Positions 54,490-64,000 of a DNA stretch of 64,000 nucleotides are shown one piece after another. Positions within the stretch are counted from its first letter, which is position 1. Every line of letters starts with the position of its first letter. Location: the NCBI GenBank assembly GCA_037179385.1, contig CM074193.1, positions 47,273,082 through 47,337,081 of the forward strand, in the 5' to 3' direction. The stretch is from Holothuria scabra (Eukaryota; Echinodermata; Holothuroidea; Aspidochirotida; Holothuriidae). The notes under the pieces were generated by a model. That model did no database searches, was not told the DNA's origin, and saw nothing but the letters and a program-made list of their open reading frames with translations. The translations under genes and the position numbers were made by a program.

Positions 54490-57400
54490 CAAACTTGAGA
54501 AGGCAGTTTCACCAGACATAGTTGAAATACTTTGCTAGACTCAACCTCTGTTTGGTTAGTACCTCAGATCAGAAGATGAATATTGTACTGCATTAAGTTT
54601 GCTATCCAGTGTGCAGCATCACATACACACTTTTTAGGGAATGGTGAGGGGGGGGGGGGTTGTGGTTAAATGAGAGATATTTCTAACTTGCAAGTTAGCC
54701 AAATTAAATAAGGGGATAGTCATTTATTTTCTAACTGTGCAGTCTGGGCAGTTGGGCACAGGAAAGTCACTTGGCAATAACTGCCATTTAGGTATTAAAA
54801 TGACTCTGCCCTTGACATTTCTGTTCTGTTTCTGGAGACCCAAAATCCATTTCATTTTGAAAAGTATTAAAAAGTACTAAATCTTGCAAAAATTGGTTTG
54901 GTTGTGTAGAAATGGGTATGAACAATGTGAATCAATCAAAGTCATGAAGTTCAATATTTTTTGAGGTTTAATTCTTATTTGGTCCAGATACAAAAAGGAG
55001 AGAGAAATTCCCAAATTGTTTCTTTAGAACTGAATGACTATTAAAGAGCAGACGTGAACTATTGACTGGCAAGACAAATGGAATTACGGCAAGGATAGGA
55101 AGTTTTGTGATAAAAGATGCCAAGTAGTTTAAATTTTGCAATGAGATATTAATCTGGTAATCCTCTCATAGCATCCAAAAGCCTCAGATTGTTTGGCTTT
55201 TGAGATGTAAGCAAAACAGAATATCGCACAAAAAGTTAGAATGAGCATGTTTTTTTTTATGGGGTTTGGGGTAGCACCTGTTTTTGGTATGGTGCTTCTG
55301 AAAAATCTCTTTGATGAATGGAGTGTTGTAGAAGGTAATCATAATTAACACAGGTAAAACTGTACTACTTGTTAACGGTTAGTTTGTACACTCTACCATG
55401 AATGGGTAGTACAGTGTCACCTAGATGTGTGGGAAGTTAAATTATTTTCCAAGTTCAAATAACATTTAAGTCCTCCCTTTTATTCACCTTTTATAGCAGG
55501 TAGGATATACAGCAGCACTTGGTATATTCTACAACCCCTGCCCACAAGGGGCTAGTGTTATCTTCTTGCAATGTACCAACATTAAAGTTCGATTAAATTT
55601 GAATGACTTATTTGTTTCTGTTCTTCTGCAAAGTTCTGATGTAGTCTGAGGCTAGAATGTATTCTATTAAGATCCACCTAACTTTAATTATGGTGAGTAC
55701 GAGAGTTATTGAGCATCATTGTACATTACAGCTCAATATTACTTCCCATGCAGGTGAATTCTACTAGTTGCTGTAATCATTTTTTTTTTCAATCAATTGT
55801 GCCTCGGTATGTGACACAGTACTACTGTAGGAGCACCAGCAAACAGAACGTGTTACTTAATTATCATTAAGGCCAGTGCCTCATGGGATCATAATTGGAA
55901 TTTTTAAAAAAAATGCCTTGATTGTTTTTAGTTTTTTTTCAATATTTTGTATGTTTTAATGACTTGAGGGAAAGTAAAGTATATATATATGTATATATAA
56001 TAAGTGATATTTTGTATTTTTCATTTTAGAGGGGTGGGGTTGCAAAGTGTTGGATGAGAGTAGTTTCAACTCAAAAACTCATTTTAAAATTTAGTCATGT
56101 TCCTATCATTTAAATGTGAGATACATGTACAGTACAAGCAATTTTACAGTACATTATTTGCAATCATGCATGTTAAGACTGTCAAACTCTCAAGGTCAAA
56201 TATGTAATATTCTATGTCTGTGAGATTAGTTTAATTTTGGACCATAAACCCCAAGTATTACATAATACCTTATATTGATATTGGACAAGCATATTGGAAT
56301 TGTCTCCGTAATGTAATTACTATATCATTATGTGAAATACAAACCATACCAAGGAGATAGGTATGTTAGTTGTGCAATCAATGTTAAACTTCTGCTTTAT
56401 ACTGTGACATTTGCTACCAAAAACTTACATTAGTGTTTACATAATTTGTGTGAAATATTTTATCCAGTCACATGGCCAACCATTACATGAGATTGTGAGG
56501 AAAAAGAACCAGCTTTGTTATATTCTTGTACTTTGGGCACATGCTTTATGTGTGACAATCATTGGGCCTGTTTGTATTGTTCTGTCTTGTAAGTTTACTT
56601 GTAATGTTTAACTGTCTCAGATTATGTACATTGGTCAGTTTAGAAGAAGAATCATTCAACCTGAAAGATGGCATACATGTTAATGATACTGATGTTTATA
56701 GGGAGTTTGCTGGAGAAGGAGAAACAATGTTCTATAGTTTCTTTGAGACAATGTTTGTTTCCTACCGTAATCTTGCATTTATCCTCCAATTTCTTACCTC
56801 AATGCTTTGATCAACTAGGATGAGTGATGCATTATTGAAATTCCAATGTAGAGACTCTACTCGTTAACATTTCATTGCCAGCCATAATGGAAAAGTGTGA
56901 AATTTATGTCTTTCAAGGCTATTCAAGAAACAACATATCATTTCACCTGAAGACAGCAGCAATTTCTCTAAGAATTACTTAAAAAATTTTGTTTCTTAAT
57001 GATGGCAAACTATTGGAATCTGAGAGAAATGTTAAGACTTGGATAAATGCTTCTATCTAATGACGAAAGGGGCGTGATTGGAGCATATAGTTTAAACAAT
57101 TGTATCCAATGATTCTGTAGAAATTCTTATTATAAGCTTCGCCATTGGCTGGAGCAAATCTCCCACTCCTCAAAAGATATACAGCCAATGTCTTTGTTAC
57201 GGGATTACTTGGACAAAATTAGAAGACATCGTAATGAAGAGGACTTAGTCAGAAGGGATTTAACAATAGAAGCAAAGGGACCTGTCAATCAAGTAGTGGC
57301 ACCTCAAAAAGATATCAACCATTTTAAGTACATGTCATGTGGAAAAATTCTTTGTTGCATCTCCTTCTCTAGCAAGTTGCTGGATGATCTGTAAGAGTGC

Positions 57401-59500
57401 ATCGTATTAAAGACACTAAAAGGTAATTGTCACTCATAAATCCTCTGATTTTCTTATTGTGTCCTGACAGTGTTTACTTATTGTAAAAGATATTATCCTC
57501 CAGGCAAATAAAATTATCCCAACAAAGTTTCCTATTTTAACGCCTCATCAAATTAAGCCATTTAGTCTTGCCAATGGACTACTTTTTCTTTTCAAAATAT
57601 ATTCCTATCACTATATAGGTTAATTTATCAGACATCATAGAGTTTTGGCCAACAAATTCTTAATGACTTTCAAGCCAATGAAAAATTCTCCTTCTGACAG
57701 CCCTGTTTCTTTAGAGGATACATGATTAACCAGATGCACAATTTTTCATTCAATAAGTATAAAATCCATGTTTAAAAAGTATGAAAAAAGTCTGTGTACT
57801 GTAGATGCCATATTGACAGGGGGGACATGAAAAGATTACTAGGGTTGGACAGTAATGAAGGGAATACTGGTACTAGTGGTGCAGGTAATAAAAATACCAA
57901 GTATGTTTGTTGTGTTACTGAAACCAGTTCCTCAAAAATCACCCGTATTTAAAAAAATTACTAGTACTTATTTTATGACCAACAGAAGTAACTGTTTTAG
58001 AATGTGATGATAAAAATATTTTTCACAATTATCAGTACCTATATAGAAACCAAAATGAAATTATCCCTTTCCCATTCTGCAGTATATTAGCCCACACAAT
58101 GCACTGTTCAACAGAGCACCCACAGAGGGTAAATACTTTATTGCCAGGGAAAACAGACAAGCTATAAGGGATCATTCCACACTGTGATTTCTTCTCAATT
58201 TCCAGTCCTTGTAAAATCTCCCTGTAAATGTTTATGCCCCATTAATAATAAGTTTAGGTTCCTTTTTTAAGAATTACACAGAAGTCACAACTTCTAACAC
58301 AACTTTCCAATTTTGGGAAGCTTCATAATTGCACTGTACAGTCAATCATATTTTCTTTCATTCATATACATGTACATGCACTGTATGTGTTGACTAGTCT
58401 ACTCACACTGTAACAACGTAGTCTTTGTAGGGAATTGTTGTTTGTACATGGATGCACAGTCCTATCAACATTGTGATTTTTAAGACTCGGTACAGTGCTG
58501 ATATTCCTTTCGTTAGCAGAGGCATGTGCAGGATTTCGAATGTGGGGTGAGGGGGGAGGGGAACATTGTGTGATTCCCCTGACTGGCACAGATAATGATA
58601 ACCTAATTTTTCCCCCCAGTGCATGACACAGCATCCTGTTACATTGTGCATGAATTGCTATTTAATCTGGTGTGTGTAACACACTTAGTTTTCCAAGAAT
58701 AGAAATTTAGGCAAGGTTCTGTTTATATGCTGTACCAAAAAAGTCAACACATGAACAGTGTGTGTTTCTGGGATGGAAGAGACACATTGGGTCTTAGTAG
58801 TACATTTTCAATAGTGTATTGGAAGGTTGTGCTAAAGATAATGGAATTGATCAAAGTAAAAATGGATGTCCTTGAAATGGCAGGTGATTAAGTGGGCCCT
58901 GCAGGGAACTTCAAGGAGTTTTGAAACAATTTGCTCCCCGTAAGAAGCAAAAACTCTGCAGCCTGGATATATTTTGTTTTAATACTGTAAAGGTCAAGAT
59001 GGGAAACCAGGAGTTCTTAAGAACATGCATTATTTTAAAGAAATGTGGTGAACAGTTACTATAATTATACACTCAACCGCATTAATTTACAGGATTACAC
59101 GGGTGCCTTGCATAGTTTAGGCTCCTTGCCGCCCACTTTCCTACCCATGAATTGGGAACCAGTAATGTCTACAATACCAGTTCTGTGTGCTTTGCACTAC
59201 CAGTACCAATGGTGTAGCCTAACCTTAGCTAGTACAGTAATTCACAAAATGATCTCATTCAGAAATTAAACCAGCAGAATGTCACAATGAAGTAGTAGTC
59301 TGTATGAATGAGTGATTGACTTTACCACTCTTACCTACATTATACTCATGTTAGTTACCTTCTCAAACATCTTCATTTGTGATAAGTAAATACTGCAGTT
59401 AAAGGTCGTGTGACATGAAAATAACAGAGTTGGGTATTTGATGTTAAAAGCATTAAAATCCAAGAAAATTGCTGTCATTGCAATCAAAATCTGTCAAAAA
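54490..59500. other. downstream flank of the SOBP-like gene: no gene seen
   Basis: AT-rich sequence, possibly partly 3' UTR. It has a poly-G run at about 54,648, a (TA)n stretch near 55,980, and a G-rich GGCATGTGCAGGATTT...GGGGGG fragment near 58,520 resembling the hAT-like MITE ends. Short frames at 56562-56810 and 57188-57394 look slightly protein-like but have no recognised relatives. Confidence 0.45.
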
Positions 59501-59514
59501 TTGGCTGTTTTACA

Positions 59515-59740
59515 AGATAGTTTGTGATTTTCACTTAATTATGAATAAACATGAGCTCAATATGCAAATCTTGTGATGTCAAAGGAGGGACATGTAATAT
59601 ATGGTTAATGCTTTCCTTTGTTTTTTTTTTAATATTCCTTTCAAGAGCAGTTTTAACTGTGGTTGGTTTTATTTTAAAGTTGTGTATCAATTACCAAATT
59701 GAAGACTTTCAAGGAGTGATTCATTATAGGGTTAACATAA
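59515..59740 (-). repeat. dispersed repeat family R1, copy 3 (reverse)
   Basis: Read on the minus strand this contains GATTTGCATATTGAGCTCA, ACATGTCCCTCC and CTTGAAAGTC...GGTAATTGATAC, matching copy 1 after complementing as appropriate. It is more diverged than copy 2. The frame at 59551-59868 runs through it and is not a gene. Confidence 0.55.
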
Positions 59741-59749
59741 GAAATATCA

Positions 59750-60950
59750 ACACTGTCCAACACTCTACACATTATTTTAGCCTAAACAATAGGTTGCTTC
59801 AGAAAGATTTAAATTTTGAAGAGGTATATCATGAGAACCATAAAAGGCACTGTCATAATTGGAAATGATTTTTGCTTTGGAGTGCTTTCTCCTTAACTGT
59901 CAAGTAAAGTCACGGTTTTTGCTGACATGTCACAGAACCTTTAAGTATTATGTCACTGAATGTCCATGTGTCTTATTGTTGTGTTTAGCTGTGCTCATAG
60001 TTGTTCCTTAGCAATAACCTTCGTTTGTGTGGCAGGTTTAATATGAAGTTGGTTGCCTAGCTTATTGATCTGATGGTTTGAACAACTGGTCTGTTGTATG
60101 TTTATAAATAAATTGCCTAAGCTAATACAATTCCTGTAGAACCAATGATATGAAGATTGGTATGGTGTCTCTTAATCGCAGCTTTTGATGACATGTCTCA
60201 TACATTAAAACTTCTGACTTGTTTTGCATGTGACACCAGGTACAGTACACATGTCACTCACATCTCATTGTATACAGTTTGTTTAAATTGAAACTTTAAA
60301 TGAAAAGGTATGCATCAAAAGTGGTAAAACCTGAAAAGAGGTAGAACATATTATTACAGATAACAAACATAGTACACATGTGCACACCTCAATATCTTTT
60401 ACCTCGAATTTGGTAATTTAATGTATAAAGTAGTGCAGCCTTGTACTGTGTACTGTATTTAAATTTTCTAGTTCATGCTGTAGGTCCTCTCTACAAATTT
60501 GTTGAATTAGTAATGTTTATAAAGCCAAGTTTCACCAAAGAAGTTATCTGATGCTTTATTTTTTGCTGTAGGTTGTAGAAGAGATCAAAGGTTATTTGAT
60601 GTGAACCCCCAAATCAGTGTTTGCACCCGGTACCCGACCTACGTTACTACAACCTTGTAGAAAATTAGTACCCGGGTAGCGTTTTTCTCTGATTTCTTTT
60701 TGATCTTCGTAAAGTAACATGGTTATTGAAACTAACAAAGTGTATTTACCCACATCTCATTTACAATTATGTTGAAATTAAGTTGTTTTTATTTGTTTCG
60801 GTAACATGCTCTTGTTAAATTGCAGCAGGTGTGTGTGCGTGTGTTTGTGTGTGTGTGTGTGACACTTGCTTCAGTAGGCTCTAACTCAACAAGGGAAGGT
60901 TGGATGGAACTTGGATTTGGGATATACATTCTTCATAAGGAGAAGGTGTG
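59750..60950. other. no gene seen
   Basis: AT-rich sequence with a GGTACCC-rich fragment at 60,625-60,680 and a (GT)n run at about 60,830-60,860. Confidence 0.4.
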
Positions 60951-60959
60951 CCCTATTGT

Positions 60960-61250
60960 TTTTGGTGGAGGTCAAAGGTCATTTGGGGTCACCGGAGGTC
61001 AAAAACTAAAAATCTTCTCAATACTATATTTCAAGGTAGAAACTTGGATAGATGTCATACTTGGTGTGTAGATGTGTTGTGGTGTAAGGATGGAATCTGA
61101 TATGTTTGGTGAAGGTCAAGGGTCATCTGGGGTCACCAGGGGTCAAAAACTGAAAAACGATTTAGCACAGTTTTTTAAGGTAGAAAGGACAAATTTCAAA
61201 TCAATCTATGTTTGGTTAAGGTCAAAGGTCATCAAGGTCACTAGAGGTCA
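60960..61250 (+). repeat. AGGTCA-rich repeat, three monomers
   Basis: Monomers spaced about 146 and then 105 bases carry GGAGGTCAAAGGTCATTT, AAGGTCAAGGGTCATC and AAGGTCAAAGGTCATC, each followed by another GGTCA. A (GT)n run precedes them. Frames 60820-61071 and 61072-61356 are translations of this repeat. Confidence 0.8.
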
Positions 61251-61389
61251 ACCACTGGAAATGTTATTTAGAAAATCTTCTAAGCTAGATAAAGATAGGT
61301 TCAATAGATTTTTTATCTCACCTGGTTTTGCGTGCTTACACACCCAAACACCGTAGGAATTTGACCTTTACGTTCATTCAGTAATGATT

Positions 61390-61540
61390 CCTTTGGGTTG
61401 TACACAGATTTTGGATACGCAGTTGTAAGAGGGCATTAACTGAAATCTGTAGGTTTCAATGATCACAGGTCACACTGCATAAAACTGGTCACTCTGCTAG
61501 TGGAAGCAATGCATGGATTATACAGTATGTCTCTTTAATA
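61390..61540 (+). repeat. dispersed repeat family R2, copy 2
   Basis: This is the partner of 19,852-20,010. It directly precedes an R3 copy, so R2 and R3 may be parts of one larger element. Confidence 0.7.
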
Positions 61541-61597
61541 CTGCTGTGCCCTTGTGGGGTAACCTAATCCTCATTCTATTATCACACCCCATTTCAC

Positions 61598-62030
61598 TTG
61601 CTTTCTGCTTAACTGCTGAATAAACCCTGTTTTCTGTGTAGAGGTAGCAAAGAGGGCAAATGGTAGATTCTTTTAAAGTAATATCAAGTTTTATTTGAGA
61701 GTGGGTAAAAATAACATATGAGAGAGAAGTACAAGGAGTGTTTTTCTCTCTCTGACCACATTGTGTATTGGTCATTGGTGATAATATCAAGTTTGATTAC
61801 AAGCATAAATACATGTGGAAAGGAGAAAATGTTTTTGAAGGATCACCAAGCATTTTACAAGTTGAATGTAAGTGAGGCCACAAAAATTAATTAGTACTAA
61901 AATATCCCTTGTGAAGATGTTACAAACAATGAGTATGAGCTTTTGCTTAGCTCTATTTCGGAGACTGGCTGTACAGTTCTGAAAATTTCCAGCAAGGAAC
62001 CACAGTGCCCATTGGGCTCTTGTTGGTAAT
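61598..62030 (+). repeat. dispersed repeat family R3, copy 2, with a 180-bp insertion
   Basis: Homology to 31,015-31,275 runs to GATAATATCAAGTTTGATTAC, is interrupted at about 61,805-61,990 by unrelated AT-rich sequence, and resumes at CAGCAAGGAACCACAGTGCC. Confidence 0.7.
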
Positions 62031-62039
62031 ATAGTTATG

Positions 62040-62785
62040 TCTGTGTAATACATGCGCATATTTCAACCACAAAAGTATTCTTTTGTCTCAGATCAATGGC
62101 TAAAACCATGTTTTTGGGAGAGAAATTTTTTCTGAAGCAAAATTCACTCCATCAGGTTTAAAATGGTACACATTCTGTTGAAGGTATATTTCATGCCCAT
62201 GTTCACCAAAAAAATTTTCCTTCCTCTTCTATCCTGTTACTAACTTAAACACTAAAATGATTTCTATCTTCATATTGCTCATAATTTATTGCTATTCAAA
62301 CTATTTGCAAATTTGTTCATCCAAAGTTTCCTAAATATATGGTTAACAGAGCAAAATATTTTCCCCACATTTTCTGTGTATACCCTATTTGCTAAAAGTA
62401 GAATATGGAGGGTGCTCAGGTGCACATATTGAACACAACAGCACCCAGACGACGAACGAAAGAATGTTTGTAGGTGTACGGTCGCTGCCGTATATTACCA
62501 AACATTTTTAACGGTACTGTGCGGGTGAAATCTTGGCCAGGAGATGCATTAGAAAAATTTTTACTGTCATTATTACGAACGGACCTATAGTTGATTTTTC
62601 ATAAACGTAACAAGAAAGCAGTTTACAAGAAATTTTAACACTTGCTTGAGGTGGTACGTTACTCTAATACAGTACAAAAGTTGCACTGAGAAACCTTAGT
62701 TATTTTTTGGTTCCGATGCACACATTACGGCCACAGAAGGTAATACTAAAAGACACTAAAGTTTGATCAAATTTTAAATTCCAGT
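62040..62785. other. no gene seen
   Basis: AT-rich sequence followed by a short stretch with more CpG (62,440-62,600). No reading frame or repeat was recognised. Confidence 0.4.
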
Positions 62786-62789
62786 CTGA

Positions 62790-64000
62790 TTTTTGATTCC
62801 TTGCCGAAGGCAGGCAAGGAATCTATGCGATGGTGATGTCGTGTGTATGTGTGTGTGTGTATGTGTACTTGTTTCCTATTCAAACAGAGGACCTGAACAA
62901 TGGATTTTAGGTCCTCTGGTGGAAATTCAATAGATTTCTGGGGTCCTCTCCTGTGTGAACAATAGAGAGTCTATTGTTAAGGTTAGGGTTAAGGAAGCAG
63001 GAACAAAGGAAAACACAATGGGGTCCTCAGGTTGTGTGGAAAAAAAACCTGTGTGTGTGTGTGTGTGTGTATGTGAAGCTTTGGCTTGTAAACACGATAT
63101 ATCTCAAGAAGGGTAAGTGTGACTAACCTCATATGTGGTGTGTGCATTGGCCATATTGAGTAGATGATCCCTATTGTTTTTGGTGGAGATCAAAGGTCAT
63201 TTGGGGTCACCAGAGGTCAAAAGTTGAAAACTTCGTAAACATGATAACTCGAGTATGGTACATGTGACTATGCTCATATGTGGTGTGTGCATTGGTCATA
63301 TTGAGTAGATGATCCCTATCGATTTTTGTGGAGGTCAAAGGTCATTTGGGGTCACGAGAGGTCAATAGCTAAATTCCTTAGAAATTGCTTGTAAACACGG
63401 TATCTCAAGAAGGGTAAGTGTGACCAATCTCATATTTGGTGTGTGCATTGGCCATATTGAGTAGATAATCCCTATTGTTTTTGGTGGAGATCAAAGGTCA
63501 TTTGGGGTCACCAGAGGTCAAAAGGTGAAAACTTTGTAAACACGATAACTCGAGAACGGTACATGTGACTATGCTCATATTTGGTGCGTGGGTTGGTTAT
63601 ATTGAGTAAATGATCTGTATCGATTTTCGTGGAGGTCAAAGGTCATTTGGGGTCACGAGAGGTCAATAGGTAAATTCCTTAGAAATTGCTTGTAAACACG
63701 GTATCTCAAGAATGGTAAGTGTGACTAATCTCATATGTGGTGTGTGCATTGGCCATGTTGAGTAGATGATCCCTATTGTTTTTGGTGGAGATCAAAGGTC
63801 ATTTGGGGTCACCAGAGGTCAAAAGTTGAAAACTTCGTAAACACGATAACTGGAGTATGGTACATGTGACTATGCTGATATTTGGTGTGTGGGTTGGTCG
63901 TATTGAGTAGATGATCCCTATCGATTTTCGTGAAGATCAAAGGTCATTTGGGGTCATGAAAGGTCAAAAGGTGAAAACTTCGTAAACACGATAACTCGAG
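62790..64000 (+). repeat. AGGTCA-rich satellite with 301-bp higher-order unit, cut by the window end
   Basis: It starts with the same TTCCTTGC/GCAAGGAA hairpin (62,797-62,820) as the copy at 2,389, then GT runs, then six monomers. The half-site CAAAGGTCATTTGGGGTCA is found at 63191, 63336, 63492, 63637, 63793 and 63938. Steps are 145, 156, 145, 156, 145, so the true period is a 301-bp dimer of two monomer types. Confidence 0.9.

Noticed and set aside
57188..57394. 68-codon frame downstream of SOBP (MSLLRDYLDKIRRHRN...)
   Set aside because: Somewhat protein-like, but isolated, with no splice partner or family; probably chance in the 3' flank.
60820..61356. Two adjacent plus-strand frames of 83 and 94 codons
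   Set aside because: They translate the AGGTCA-rich repeat monomers; the same peptide-like pattern arises from the non-coding copies.

Overview
The window is nuclear DNA of an animal. It is AT-rich, has long introns with GT/AG sites, is dense in degenerate transposable elements and satellites, and has no operon-like gene packing. The one confidently recognised gene is a homolog of the sine oculis-binding protein (SOBP). Together with foldback, hAT-like and CR1-like elements, this suits an invertebrate deuterostome, perhaps an echinoderm. The species assignment is inference only. Layout: bases 1-33,300 contain no recognised host gene and are mostly repeats. They include (a) a family of about 150-bp monomers rich in AGGTCA half-sites (about 2.4-2.76 kb, again at 60.8-61.3 kb and 62.8 kb to the end); (b) a roughly 3-kb inverted-repeat element at 6,940-9,923 whose arms are tandem repeats of about 140 bp and which carries a possible two-exon gene fragment; (c) two short hAT-like MITEs with 8-bp target duplications; (d) a 5'-truncated CR1/L2-like retrotransposon ending in (TTATG)18; (e) a long foldback hairpin at 14,862-15,737; (f) nested inverted repeats at 15.88-17.69 kb interrupted by a 727-bp hAT-type element with a perfect 8-bp target duplication; (g) the first copy of a 1.38-kb dispersed repeat, whose second copy lies at 46.75-48.12 kb; (h) a tRNA-like SINE near 26.8 kb. 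From 33,404 to 54,211 lies the SOBP-like gene on the + strand. Its four coding exons (33,404-33,529; 35,303-35,429; 39,527-39,610; 52,752-54,211) join in frame to 598 codons plus stop. The protein has an acidic N-terminus, the TMNELLG-type conserved block, two FCS-type zinc fingers, a Pro/Ile/Val tract and a serine/acidic C-terminus. Its introns hold a MITE, a 45-bp tandem array flanked by direct repeats, a 27-bp minisatellite of about 32 copies, the second 1.38-kb repeat copy and three unassigned exon-like reading frames (42.94, 44.1 and 48.2 kb). Downstream of 54.5 kb no gene is recognised. The sequence there is an AT-rich flank followed by dispersed repeats and the start of a higher-order satellite (301-bp dimers made of 145- and 156-bp steps) that runs off the end of the window.
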